DNA of 18,015 nucleotides from an uncultured Bacilli bacterium (lineage in GTDB: Bacteria; Bacillota_I; Bacilli_A; RF39; UBA660): the NCBI GenBank assembly GCA_934162555.1, contig CAKPJE010000013.1:1-18015 (forward strand). The letters are read 5' to 3'. The position numbers were made by a program, and so were the translations under genes. Shown here piece by piece: positions 1 to 7,042 of this stretch (positions within the stretch are counted from its first letter, which is position 1; each line of letters opens with the position of its first letter). Under the pieces are notes generated by a model. The model did no database searches and was not told where the DNA came from. It saw nothing but the letters and a program-made list of their open reading frames with translations.

Positions 1-314
1 TATGCTATAAATTATATAGGCTTTGATAATTCAGTAGTATTCCCAAGTGTAATAGATAAAGATGAAGAATTAAGTATTGATTTAAGTAAATATAATTATA
101 CATCATTAAGTTTAAAACAAGATAATAATGATTTATCATTAGATACTCATTATACATATGAAAATGGTATCTTAAAATTACATAAGGCGATCTGAACTTC
201 AATGACCTGGCTATGTGGTGCGGTGTCCGCCCAGTTATCAATCTAAAAGCAAATATCCAATTTAAAAGTGGCTCGGGAACAGAAAATGATCCAAACATTT
301 TATCAGGGAATTAA
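1..314 (+). pseudogene. broken 3' end of a surface-type protein
   Basis: Two reading frames carry protein-like sequence. Frame 1 is open from the window edge to a TGA at 193-195 and encodes a polar, Asn/Asp/Ser-rich stretch ending ENGILKLHKAI. Frame 3 is open from 186 to the TAA at 312-314 and encodes GDLNFNDLAMW, then GVRPVINLK, then GSGTENDPNIL. This resembles the C-terminal ends (VRPVxNLK...GTGTxxxPY-I) that I recall from large secreted or pilin-like proteins of gut Firmicutes. The frame changes near 185. From there to about 240 the DNA is clearly richer in G+C (codons such as CTG, TGC, CGC, GTC) than the flanks. This could be a frameshifted gene, a mosaic of two genes, or an assembly join. 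The gene start lies outside the window. Family assignment is tentative. Confidence 0.5.
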
Positions 315-349
315 TATTAAAAATATAAAATAAAAAATTTTGTAAATAA

Positions 350-376
350 TTAGCACTTTCTATTGACAAGTGCCAA
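350..376 (+). promoter_or_regulatory. CIRCE operator (HrcA binding site)
   Basis: TTAGCACTT, nine bases, then AAGTGCCAA. This is the CIRCE architecture (consensus TTAGCACTC-N9-GAGTGCTAA) with one mismatch between its own arms. It overlaps the -35 element of the promoter in front of the small heat-shock gene, so a bound HrcA repressor would block RNA polymerase. HrcA binding is inferred; hrcA is not in the window. Confidence 0.85.
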
Positions 377-390
377 TTTTGTGCTATAAT
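363..390 (+). promoter_or_regulatory. sigma-A promoter of hsp20
   Basis: TTGACA at 363-368 and TATAAT at 385-390, both perfect consensus, with 16 bp between them. The -35 lies inside the CIRCE element. Transcription would start near 397, leaving a short leader of about 20 bases. Confidence 0.85.
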
Positions 391-416
391 TATATATGTG
401 AAATGGAGGAATGGAT

Positions 417-800
417 ATGAAATTAATACCTAGAAATTATTTTTTAGACGATGTATTTGAAGACTTTAATTCAAATAACAACAGTATGAAATGTGATGTT
501 TATGAGAAAGATGGTGCTTATAACATTGAAGTTGATGTTCCTGGATTTAAAAAAGAAGATATTAACATAGATGTTGATAATGGTTATTTAACAGTTAAAG
601 CATCTAAACACTTCGATGAAACAGAAAAAACAAAAAATTATATTTGCCGTGAAAGAAGATATGGTAAATTTGAAAGATCTTTCTATCTTGGAGATTTAAA
701 AACAGATGATGTAGAAGCATCATTTGAAAATGGTACTTTAAAAATTAGAGTTCCAAAAATTGAAGAGTCTAAAGATAAAAAACGTATTGAAATTAAATAG
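417..800 (+). CDS. Hsp20-family small heat-shock protein
   Basis: ATP-independent holdase chaperone of the alpha-crystallin family that binds unfolding proteins in the cytoplasm as oligomers. The 127-residue product has a short N-terminal arm, then an alpha-crystallin domain from about residue 24 to 115, with the VDVPGFKKEDI stretch and the signature GTLKIRVPK near its end. It finishes with an I-x-I-like tail (IEIK) used for subunit docking. Length is typical for bacterial Hsp20. An upstream ATG at 411 is also in frame but lies one base from the GGAGG at 405-409; the ATG at 417 has a normal 7-base spacing and is preferred. It is monocistronic between the CIRCE promoter and a weak terminator that begins in its stop codon. 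Regulation by HrcA is predicted from the CIRCE element. Family assignment is secure. Confidence 0.95.
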   Translation: MKLIPRNYFLDDVFEDFNSNNNSMKCDVYEKDGAYNIEVDVPGFKKEDINIDVDNGYLTVKASKHFDETEKTKNYICRERRYGKFERSFYLGDLKTDDVEASFENGTLKIRVPKIEESKDKKRIEIK

Positions 801-824
801 AAATCCGAAAAAGATTTCTTTTTT
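800..824 (+). terminator. weak Rho-independent terminator after hsp20
   Basis: GAAATC / GATTTC six-base stem with a 7-base loop, followed by six T. It starts on the last base of the hsp20 stop codon. The stem is short and AT-rich, so some read-through into cdd is possible. Confidence 0.55.
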
Positions 825-825
825 C

Positions 826-854
826 TTGAAAAAAATATATATTTATAGTAGAAT
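826..854 (+). promoter_or_regulatory. promoter of the cdd-scpA-scpB operon
   Basis: TTGAAA at 826-831 and TAGAAT at 849-854 with 17 bp spacing, 29 bases before the cdd start codon. No other promoter is obvious before scpA or scpB, so all three genes probably share it. Confidence 0.6.
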
Positions 855-882
855 TAAGATGTGATAAAGTCTTGGAGGGTAT

Positions 883-1272
883 ATGAATAAAGATTTATTA
901 TTTAAATATGCTAAAGAAGTAAGAGAAAATGCCTGCACATTAACAGGCTTTAAAGTAGGTGCAGCACTTGTTACAGAAAGCAACAAAGTATATACAGGGT
1001 GCAATATTGAAAACGCTGGTATTCAAAGTATATGTGCTGAAAGATGTGCATTTGTAAAAGCATTAAGTAATGGCGAAAAAAAATTCAAAGCCATATTTGT
1101 AGTAGGAAAAAAAGATGGGGAAGAATATAATGAAACATTCCCATGCGGTTACTGTAGGCAATTTATGCGATCTTATACAAATTTAGATTTTAAAATATAT
1201 ACATATTCAGATTCAAAAGGTATAAATGAATATACCCTAGAAGAGTTACTACCCCATAGTTTTGATTTGTAG
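883..1272 (+). CDS. cdd: cytidine deaminase
   Basis: Zinc enzyme of pyrimidine salvage converting cytidine and deoxycytidine to uridine and deoxyuridine. The 129-residue product matches the small homotetrameric class. NIE at 41-43 fits the nucleoside-binding site. CAE at 51-53 supplies a zinc Cys and the catalytic Glu, and PCGYCRQ at 87-93 supplies the other two zinc Cys. The region before GFKVGAALV lacks the usual PYS found in Bacillus Cdd (TLTGF instead of APYSKF), a small divergence that leaves the catalytic set intact. GGAGGG ends 3 bases before the ATG. The scpA start follows 8 bases after its stop, so it is likely cotranscribed with scpAB although metabolically unrelated. Confidence 0.95.
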   Translation: MNKDLLFKYAKEVRENACTLTGFKVGAALVTESNKVYTGCNIENAGIQSICAERCAFVKALSNGEKKFKAIFVVGKKDGEEYNETFPCGYCRQFMRSYTNLDFKIYTYSDSKGINEYTLEELLPHSFDL

Positions 1273-1280
1273 GTGATATT

Positions 1281-1985
1281 TTGGTATTTACAATAGAAGA
1301 TTTTGAAGGTCCATTAGACCTTTTACTTCATCTAATAAAAGAAGATAATATAGATATATGTGATATTTCAATTGCTCGTATAACCGAACAATATTTAAGC
1401 TATATAAATGAAATGCAAAACATGAATCTAGATATAGCATCCGAATATTTAGTAATGGCAGCAGAATTAATAGAATTTAAATCAAAAACACTATTACCAA
1501 ATACAAATGTAGAAGAAGTAACAGAAGAATTTAAAGAAGAAATAATTAATAAATTATATGACTATAAAGAATATAAAGAATTCAGTGAAAATTTAAAAGA
1601 ACTTGCTATTAAAAGAAGTACTATGTTTGATAAAGCACCAAGTGATTGTCATGAATTTGTAAGCTATGAAGATTATAAAAATATGGGAAGTGCTGATGAT
1701 TTAAAGTTAGCACTAGAAAAAGTTTTACAAAATTTAAACGATATGAAACCAATAGAAACAAAAGTCACATATAAAGAGTACTCGGTATATGAAAGAAGTA
1801 AAGAAATAAAAAGAATCATCTTTGATAAAAAAAGAGTATTGTTTAATGAATTATTTAATGTAAAATCAAGAGATTATATAGTAGTTACATTTTTATCAAT
1901 TTTGGATTTAGCAAGAAACCATGAAATTAAAATTGAACAAGAAAACAATTTTTGTGATATTTATTTATTAGGGGGTGCAGCATGA
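1281..1985 (+). CDS. scpA: segregation and condensation protein A
   Basis: Kleisin subunit that bridges the heads of the SMC dimer and recruits ScpB, helping to organise and segregate chromosomes. The start FTIEDFEGPLDLLLHLIKE is the classic ScpA N-terminal signature; the C-terminal winged-helix region includes FNELFNVKSRDYIVVTFLSILDL. The 234 residues are slightly short of the usual 240-260 but complete. The start codon is TTG, supported by AGGTGAT three bases upstream and by the exact family N-terminus; no ATG fits. The last codons overlap scpB by four bases (ATGA), indicating translational coupling. Confidence 0.96.
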   Translation: MVFTIEDFEGPLDLLLHLIKEDNIDICDISIARITEQYLSYINEMQNMNLDIASEYLVMAAELIEFKSKTLLPNTNVEEVTEEFKEEIINKLYDYKEYKEFSENLKELAIKRSTMFDKAPSDCHEFVSYEDYKNMGSADDLKLALEKVLQNLNDMKPIETKVTYKEYSVYERSKEIKRIIFDKKRVLFNELFNVKSRDYIVVTFLSILDLARNHEIKIEQENNFCDIYLLGGAA

Positions 1986-2533
1986 ATTATAGTGAAATAT
2001 TAGAAGGTTTGCTCTTTCTATCAGGCGATGAAGGAATAAGTGAAGAAACAATTAAAAAAATCCTTGAACTTGATAATATAGATGAAATAGTTAATGAATT
2101 AGAAAAAAAATATGAAACAAATAGTGGTTTAAAATTAATTAAATTTGGTTCAAATTATAAATTAGTTACCAAAAGTGAATATGCTGAATATTTTAAAAAA
2201 TTAGCTGACAATTATGCAGTTGGCCCAGTAAGTCAAGCGGGCTTAGAAATACTTGCTATAATAGCATATAATGAACCAATTACTAGAATTCAAATAGATG
2301 AAATAAGAGGCGTGAATAGTAGTTATGCCTTAAGAAAATTATTAGTAAGAGGATTAATAACAGAATGTGGGAAATCAGACGTAGCCGGACATCCTAACCT
2401 ATACAAAACAACTGATAGATTTTTAGATTATTTTGGTTTGAAATCAAAAAATGATTTAATACCAGTTAATAAAGAGTTTGAAATTATTGAAGACGTTGAT
2501 TTATTTACAACAAAATATAAAGAAAATGTTTGA
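1982..2533 (+). CDS. scpB: segregation and condensation protein B
   Basis: Winged-helix dimer (kite protein) that binds the middle of ScpA in the SMC-ScpAB complex. The 183 residues start YSEILEGLLFLSGDEGIS, a typical ScpB opening. The second winged helix has the hallmark LAIIAYNEPITRIQIDEIRGVNSS and later GHPNLYKTTDRFLDYFGL. It begins inside the scpA stop (ATGA overlap) with GGGGG upstream, so the two partners are made in equal amounts. Its TGA stop lies within the -35 box of the following tRNA-Leu promoter and touches a long palindrome. Confidence 0.96.
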   Translation: MNYSEILEGLLFLSGDEGISEETIKKILELDNIDEIVNELEKKYETNSGLKLIKFGSNYKLVTKSEYAEYFKKLADNYAVGPVSQAGLEILAIIAYNEPITRIQIDEIRGVNSSYALRKLLVRGLITECGKSDVAGHPNLYKTTDRFLDYFGLKSKNDLIPVNKEFEIIEDVDLFTTKYKENV

Positions 2534-2557
2534 AAACAATTATAAATGTGTTATAAT
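2530..2557 (+). promoter_or_regulatory. tRNA-Leu promoter overlapping the scpB stop
   Basis: TTGAAA at 2530-2535 and TATAAT at 2552-2557, spacing 16. The start point would fall near 2564, one or two bases before the tRNA 5' end, so the primary transcript would have almost no leader to be removed by RNase P. Confidence 0.7.
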
Positions 2558-2563
2558 TGTTTT
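2533..2563 (+). repeat. 13-bp perfect inverted repeat in the tRNA-Leu promoter
   Basis: AAAACAATTATAA (2533-2545), loop ATGTG, TTATAATTGTTTT (2551-2563). The right arm contains the -10 box and the left arm begins in the -35 box. It could act as an AT-rich terminator for the scpB transcript, ending in four T, as an operator, or both. Confidence 0.7.
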
Positions 2564-2565
2564 AT

Positions 2566-2651
2566 GCACGTGTGGCGGAATGGTAGACGCGGCAGACTCA
2601 AAATCTGCTGGAGGCGACTTCGTGGGGGTTCAAGTCCCTTCACGTGCACCA
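2566..2651 (+). tRNA. tRNA-Leu(CAA)
   Basis: 86 bases with acceptor arms GCACGTG/CACGTGC, discriminator A and encoded CCA. The anticodon stem GCAGA/TCTGC encloses the loop CTCAAAA, giving anticodon CAA for UUG codons. A long variable arm follows, as expected for a class II tRNA. It is a single-gene unit with its own promoter and terminator. Confidence 0.96.
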
Positions 2652-2662
2652 ATTTGCAATGG

Positions 2663-2684
2663 ATCCCTAATAGGGATTTTTTTT
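2663..2684 (+). terminator. Rho-independent terminator of tRNA-Leu
   Basis: ATCCCT / AGGGAT stem with an AAT loop, followed by a run of eight T, 12 bases after the tRNA CCA end. Confidence 0.85.
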
Positions 2685-2728
2685 ATAAATAGTGCTTATA
2701 AAATTATTATAGTTTTTGGGGTGACTTT

Positions 2729-3009
2729 TTGGATAAAAATGATTATAAAAAACTTGAAAAAAATAATAAAATAGAATTAGGTAAAGCAATATATAATATT
2801 CGAAAAGAACAAAAAATGTCTCAAGAAGAATTTGCAGAGTCACTAGGTAGAACATCTGGCAAAGTAGTTAGCAGATGGGAATGTGGTATGTGCAGACCAA
2901 ACGATGAAATTATAATATTAATAGAAAAAAATTTAATGTTTCTTTAAAAGAATTTTATTCTTCTCAGATACAAATATTAGCAAAATGTATATTAATAAAA
3001 TTGTACTAA
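2729..3009 (+). pseudogene. frameshifted XRE-family HTH regulator
   Basis: Translation from a TTG at 2729 (GGGGTGA upstream) gives an XRE helix-turn-helix: LGKAIYNIRKEQKMSQEEFAESLG, then VVSRWECGMCRPNDEIIILIEKN, then a stop at 2945-2947. The frame that follows one base over (from about 2924) continues FNVSLKEFYSSQ, the normal XRE continuation after the last HTH helix. The break falls in a run of seven A at 2925-2931; eight A would restore LIEKKFNVSLKEF. The shifted frame ends at 3007-3009. Family members act as cytoplasmic DNA-binding repressors or activators and often sit beside the genes they control, here the ABC operon. The break could be a real mutation, transcriptional slippage on poly-A, or a sequencing error in a homopolymer. 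The HTH assignment is firm; the status as pseudogene is likely. Confidence 0.7.
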
Positions 3010-3293
3010 AAAACATAGAAGATATTAAATGTTACTCAATAGATACAACTATAAAAAATAATGATTATCTGATTTATAAATATGGTAGTATTGATTTATT
3101 TGAATTTGGGGAAATGGAAAATGATATACTTTTTAACTCAAATGAATATCTTAAAGGTGGTAACTTCTTTTTTGATATTAATTCAAAAACAATAAAAAAA
3201 CAGAATAATAAAAATTTTACTCTGATATTTAGTTGTTTAAAAAATAGAAATCGGGATATTGAAAAATACAATTATCAGTTTACTATAAAATAA
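2985..3293 (+). CDS. small protein of unknown function, possibly the detached C-terminus of the XRE regulator
   Basis: An open frame of 102 codons starting MYINKIVLKNIEDIKCYS. I recognise no family. The product is polar, rich in Asn, Lys, Ile and aromatic residues, with no signal peptide or membrane segment; it looks like a small alpha/beta or beta-rich domain. No ribosome binding site is visible before its ATG, and it begins inside the broken XRE frame. It is therefore more likely the second half of the upstream regulator, separated by a second frame change between about 2965 and 3007, than a gene in its own right. An independent orphan gene remains possible. Confidence 0.35.
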   Translation: MYINKIVLKNIEDIKCYSIDTTIKNNDYLIYKYGSIDLFEFGEMENDILFNSNEYLKGGNFFFDINSKTIKKQNNKNFTLIFSCLKNRNRDIEKYNYQFTIK

Positions 3294-3314
3294 AAAATAT
3301 ATAAACATTTAAAT

Positions 3315-3326
3315 TCTACATGTAGA
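3315..3326 (+). promoter_or_regulatory. 12-bp palindrome, candidate operator of the ABC operon
   Basis: TCTACATGTAGA is perfectly self-complementary. It lies 5 bases upstream of a possible weak promoter (TTGTAT 3331-3336, 16 bp, TAAAAT 3353-3358) and about 58 bases before the first ABC start codon. Palindromes of this size suit a dimeric XRE repressor. The link to the broken regulator is inference only. Confidence 0.3.
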
Positions 3327-3383
3327 GTGGTTGTATATTCAATAAAAAATAGTAAAATTTAAATTGAAATTAAGGTGAACAAT

Positions 3384-5270
3384 ATGCAAGAAAAACTAAT
3401 AACAATAAATAATCTTTATAAAAAATACAAAAATTCTAATTATGTATTTGAAGATTTTTCATATAAATTTAATAAAACAGGTTTTTATGTATTATTTGGT
3501 GAATCAGGATGTGGTAAAACAACACTCTTAAATATATTGGTAGGTGTAATACCATACAATAAGGGAACAATAAGTATAAACGGAATTGACTATGAAAATC
3601 AAATCCAAGAAAACAATTACATCAGCTATATAACACAAGAACCATATTTTATAAATTATCTAACACTAAAAGAAAACATTGAATTATGCTCAAATAATAT
3701 AGAACAAATAAACGAATTATTAAAAGTATTTTCCTTAGAAGATAAAATAAATAATTATCCAAATCAATTATCTGGTGGTGAAAAAGAACGACTATCGATC
3801 TTAATTGCACTCCTAAAAAATAAAAAAATAATACTACTAGATGAACCAACAGCATCTTTAGATTATGAAAATAAAAAAATAATATTTGAACTCTTAAAAA
3901 AAGTAAGTAAAAATGTTTTGGTAATATGTTCTACTCATGATGAAGATGTATTTTCATATTGTGATGAAACAATAAATTTTAATGAATTGGACAAATATAA
4001 AAATAAATTTACAACAAGTAAAAAATTATTAAATGAATTTCCCAATTATAAAGTAGAAGATTTATATAGATATATAAAAAAAGAAAGCAATTTAGAAAGA
4101 AATAAAAAAATAAACATTTTATTAGAACTAATGTTTATAATAAGTATTCTAATAACCTTTTTCTGTTTCAATATAAATCAAAAACTATCAAAAACAATTC
4201 AAAGTACATATAAAGTAAATTATCTTAATGTGTACTGCCCAGTTCCTAATTTATCAAAAGAATGTGAAAAAGTATTTAAAGACAAAAATGTTTTATCAGT
4301 AGATTTTTCTTATTCATTAAATATACCAGTACAAAGAAATGATACCATGATTGATAAAACAGACTTTATATCTCAAATAATAACACTACCATCAAATGAA
4401 AAAGCCTTGCCACTAAAAAATATATTTATGTATGGAAAATATCCCCAAAATGAAAACGAAGTAGTTTTAGGAAATGACTTAGCAAGCAATCTAGATGATC
4501 CCGAAAGTTTAGTTGGGCAAAATGTAACCATTAAAACCCTAGACGGAATACATAAATTAAAAGTAGTAGGTATTTTAAAACCATTAAAAGATGACTATTT
4601 TAAAGCAATGGGCGATGAAGTAAACAAAAGATATTTTGTAAATGGTAAATTTAATCAAAAATATATAAATGATGGCATAAAAGGTTACAATGAAGAAGAT
4701 ACAGGCAAAGGAGTATATCATGTATTTTATAATAAAACATCAAATATGATAAAAGCCTATAACAAATATAAAAACAATAGCTTATATGATAAAAAAATAT
4801 ATATACAACCAATATCAAATGCTTATGCAAATATGTATCACACCTTTGAGTCATTCGCTGCATTTCTATTACCGATAACCATAGTTGCAATTTTTCTATC
4901 GCTAGTATATTACTACGAATCAATGAAAATAAATATAATCAATACTATGTATGTATTTAGTGTATACCAATTATATGGGTATGATATAAAAGTAGTCAAA
5001 AAAAGTTTAGAAAAAAAAGATATAATCAACATATCAAAAGAATTCATTAAATCACTTTTAATTGCCTTATTACTAGCAATATTTCTAAATATAATAAATG
5101 ATTTATTTAATATCTTTAATTTTAGAGTATTTAATTATGATTTTACTGGAAGCATAATAATGTTTGTTATTTTAATAGGACTATCAAAAATATTTTCAAA
5201 TAAAACATATAAAAAAATAAAAACCAAAAGCTGGTATGATTTAATAAAAAATAGCGGGGATTTATTATGA
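3384..5270 (+). CDS. ABC transporter, fused ATPase and MacB/FtsX-type permease (half 1)
   Basis: Membrane transporter half of about 628 residues with an N-terminal ATPase and C-terminal permease. The ATPase shows Walker A GESGCGKT (39-46), Q-loop Gln85, signature LSGGE (129-133), Walker B IILLDE (149-154) and H-loop His185, a complete active set. The permease has one membrane helix at about 243-262 and then a large extracytoplasmic domain of about 225 residues containing GKYPQNENEVVLG, typical of MacB periplasmic domains. Three more helices follow at about 491-511, 557-575 and 589-607. This is type VII (mechanotransmission) topology. An in-frame GTG at 3375 lies inside the ribosome binding site AAGGTGA (3372-3378); the ATG at 3384 is preferred. 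It overlaps the next gene by ATGA, so a heterodimer is likely. The substrate is unknown; relatives export peptides, give bacteriocin resistance or drive envelope processes. Confidence 0.88.
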   Translation: MQEKLITINNLYKKYKNSNYVFEDFSYKFNKTGFYVLFGESGCGKTTLLNILVGVIPYNKGTISINGIDYENQIQENNYISYITQEPYFINYLTLKENIELCSNNIEQINELLKVFSLEDKINNYPNQLSGGEKERLSILIALLKNKKIILLDEPTASLDYENKKIIFELLKKVSKNVLVICSTHDEDVFSYCDETINFNELDKYKNKFTTSKKLLNEFPNYKVEDLYRYIKKESNLERNKKINILLELMFIISILITFFCFNINQKLSKTIQSTYKVNYLNVYCPVPNLSKECEKVFKDKNVLSVDFSYSLNIPVQRNDTMIDKTDFISQIITLPSNEKALPLKNIFMYGKYPQNENEVVLGNDLASNLDDPESLVGQNVTIKTLDGIHKLKVVGILKPLKDDYFKAMGDEVNKRYFVNGKFNQKYINDGIKGYNEEDTGKGVYHVFYNKTSNMIKAYNKYKNNSLYDKKIYIQPISNAYANMYHTFESFAAFLLPITIVAIFLSLVYYYESMKINIINTMYVFSVYQLYGYDIKVVKKSLEKKDIINISKEFIKSLLIALLLAIFLNIINDLFNIFNFRVFNYDFTGSIIMFVILIGLSKIFSNKTYKKIKTKSWYDLIKNSGDLL

Positions 5271-7024
5271 TAGAATTAAAAAATATAACCAAAAAATATG
5301 ATAGAAAAGTTTTAGATAATGTAAATTTAAAACTAGATTATGGCAAAATTTACGTATTAAAGGGTATAAGTGGAAGTGGTAAAACTACACTATTAAACAT
5401 AATAGGCGGAATAGATAATAATTATGAAGGTACATATACACTGGATAATGAAAATATAAAAAAACTAAAAAATAAAAATCAATTCAGGAAAAAAATAGGT
5501 TATGTTTTTCAACAAAGTTTGTTAATAAGTCATTTATCAATAAAAGATAATCTGTTATTAATAAAAAATGACTACAAATTAGTAGAAGAACTATCAAAAA
5601 TGTTTGGACTTCAAAGTTTATTATATAAAATGCCATCAGAATTATCAATTGGTGAAAGAGAAAGAGTATCAATAATAAGAGCAATCATATCTAATCCCAA
5701 AATAATTATAGCAGATGAACCGACAGCTTCATTAGATAAAACAAATGCCAGTAAAATTGTTGATTATTTTAAACAAATAAAAACTAAAAATAGAATAATA
5801 ATCATATCTACACATTCAAACATATTTGATTGTGTAGCTGATGAAATAATAAACATAAAATATGGAAAAGTAGAAGAAATTAAACAAAGAAATTTTATAA
5901 AGTGCAAAAATATAATATTAGATAACTCCAAAACCAAACAGTTTCCTACAGATTTTAAATATTCAATTAGTAGATACCTTGCAAATAAAAGCAAATTTTC
6001 TTGCATTTTTCAAGCATTATTGTTTTTAGTTATATTATCATGTATATCTTTAAAACTTAACTTCAAAAAGGAATATATGAACTATTTATATAAAAAATAT
6101 CCATTTACAACATTATCTTTAGAAAAAGAAAACTATAATTATATGTGCAATAAATACGAATGTTCAAAATATGAAAATTATATATTCGCTGATAATGAAA
6201 ACGAATACTATATCTTGTTACCAAAACAAGAAACAGTTATTGGCAAAAAAGAATATATGTATAAAGGAAAATATCCACAAAATTCAAATGAAGTTATAGT
6301 AAATTATAAATATTATAAGGAAAATTTAAAAGATAATGATATTGAAAATAAAGAAATAATAATAAAAAACAAAAAATACAAAATCGTTGGAGTATTAACA
6401 AATGATGATATGTATTTAAATGATATTTATGAATCAAACAGCTACTATAACAAAGAAGACACTAACCAAATCTTTATTCCGTATGAAGAAATGCAAAAAG
6501 AATTTAAAGATGAAAAAAAGTCATCAAATGAAATTATGGTAACAATAAGAGAAAAAATAGATGATGAACTTTATACTGACTTGAAATACAATAGTAGCTA
6601 TTGGTATAAAAAAATCGGAAGTAACATTTATCTTCTAAATACTTTCCTTAACCTGTTCTTTGTTGGCTTAATATTCATAAGCATTCTATCATTTATTTTC
6701 ATTGCAAACAATATATATTTAAACATTTATTTTAGAAAAAGAGAAATAGGATGTCTACAATTATTCGGACTATCTAAAAAAAGAATAAAAAGAATATTTA
6801 TATTTGAATACTGCTTTAAATACATATTTGGTTTATTCATATCAATAATATCATTTCAAACAATAATACTATTAATAAAACACATATATAAATTGGACTT
6901 TTCAATAAATCAATACATAATGATTATATTTATTGTGTTGATAATTACATATTCATATTTATTATCATATATTCCATTAAGAAAATATATAAAAAAAGAT
7001 ATAAAAGAATTAATATATAACTAA
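5267..7024 (+). CDS. ABC transporter, fused ATPase and MacB/FtsX-type permease (half 2)
   Basis: Partner of the preceding gene, 585 residues, same architecture. The ATPase has Walker A GISGSGKT (33-40), Q-loop Gln82, Walker B IIIADE (146-151) and H-loop His183. Its signature reads LSIGE (126-130) instead of LSGGE/Q, so one canonical glycine is replaced. A first membrane helix lies at about 243-263. The external domain has YKGKYPQNSNEVIV, parallel to half 1, and three C-terminal helices follow from about residue 460. The loop QLFGLSKKRIKRIF after the second helix matches the cytoplasmic coupling segment of FtsX-like permeases. The two proteins are diverged paralogues, and the 4-bp overlap suggests coupled translation and a heterodimer. 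No membrane fusion protein is encoded nearby; the lipoprotein 18 bases downstream is the only candidate partner. Confidence 0.88.
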   Translation: MIELKNITKKYDRKVLDNVNLKLDYGKIYVLKGISGSGKTTLLNIIGGIDNNYEGTYTLDNENIKKLKNKNQFRKKIGYVFQQSLLISHLSIKDNLLLIKNDYKLVEELSKMFGLQSLLYKMPSELSIGERERVSIIRAIISNPKIIIADEPTASLDKTNASKIVDYFKQIKTKNRIIIISTHSNIFDCVADEIINIKYGKVEEIKQRNFIKCKNIILDNSKTKQFPTDFKYSISRYLANKSKFSCIFQALLFLVILSCISLKLNFKKEYMNYLYKKYPFTTLSLEKENYNYMCNKYECSKYENYIFADNENEYYILLPKQETVIGKKEYMYKGKYPQNSNEVIVNYKYYKENLKDNDIENKEIIIKNKKYKIVGVLTNDDMYLNDIYESNSYYNKEDTNQIFIPYEEMQKEFKDEKKSSNEIMVTIREKIDDELYTDLKYNSSYWYKKIGSNIYLLNTFLNLFFVGLIFISILSFIFIANNIYLNIYFRKREIGCLQLFGLSKKRIKRIFIFEYCFKYIFGLFISIISFQTIILLIKHIYKLDFSINQYIMIIFIVLIITYSYLLSYIPLRKYIKKDIKELIYN

Positions 7025-7042
7025 TCATGAAAAGAGGGAAAA

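Noticed and set aside
185..250. Variable repeat of a diversity-generating retroelement
   Set aside because: The GVRPV-type ending and the GC-rich patch brought this to mind, but no template repeat or reverse transcriptase is in the window and the frame is broken.
5..298. Minus-strand open frame of 97 codons at the window start
   Set aside because: Low-complexity, Tyr/Leu-rich translation opposite the plus-strand surface-protein fragment; no ribosome binding site and no family resemblance.
2478..2774. Plus-strand open frame crossing tRNA-Leu
   Set aside because: It runs through scpB's end, the tRNA gene and its terminator; purely fortuitous.
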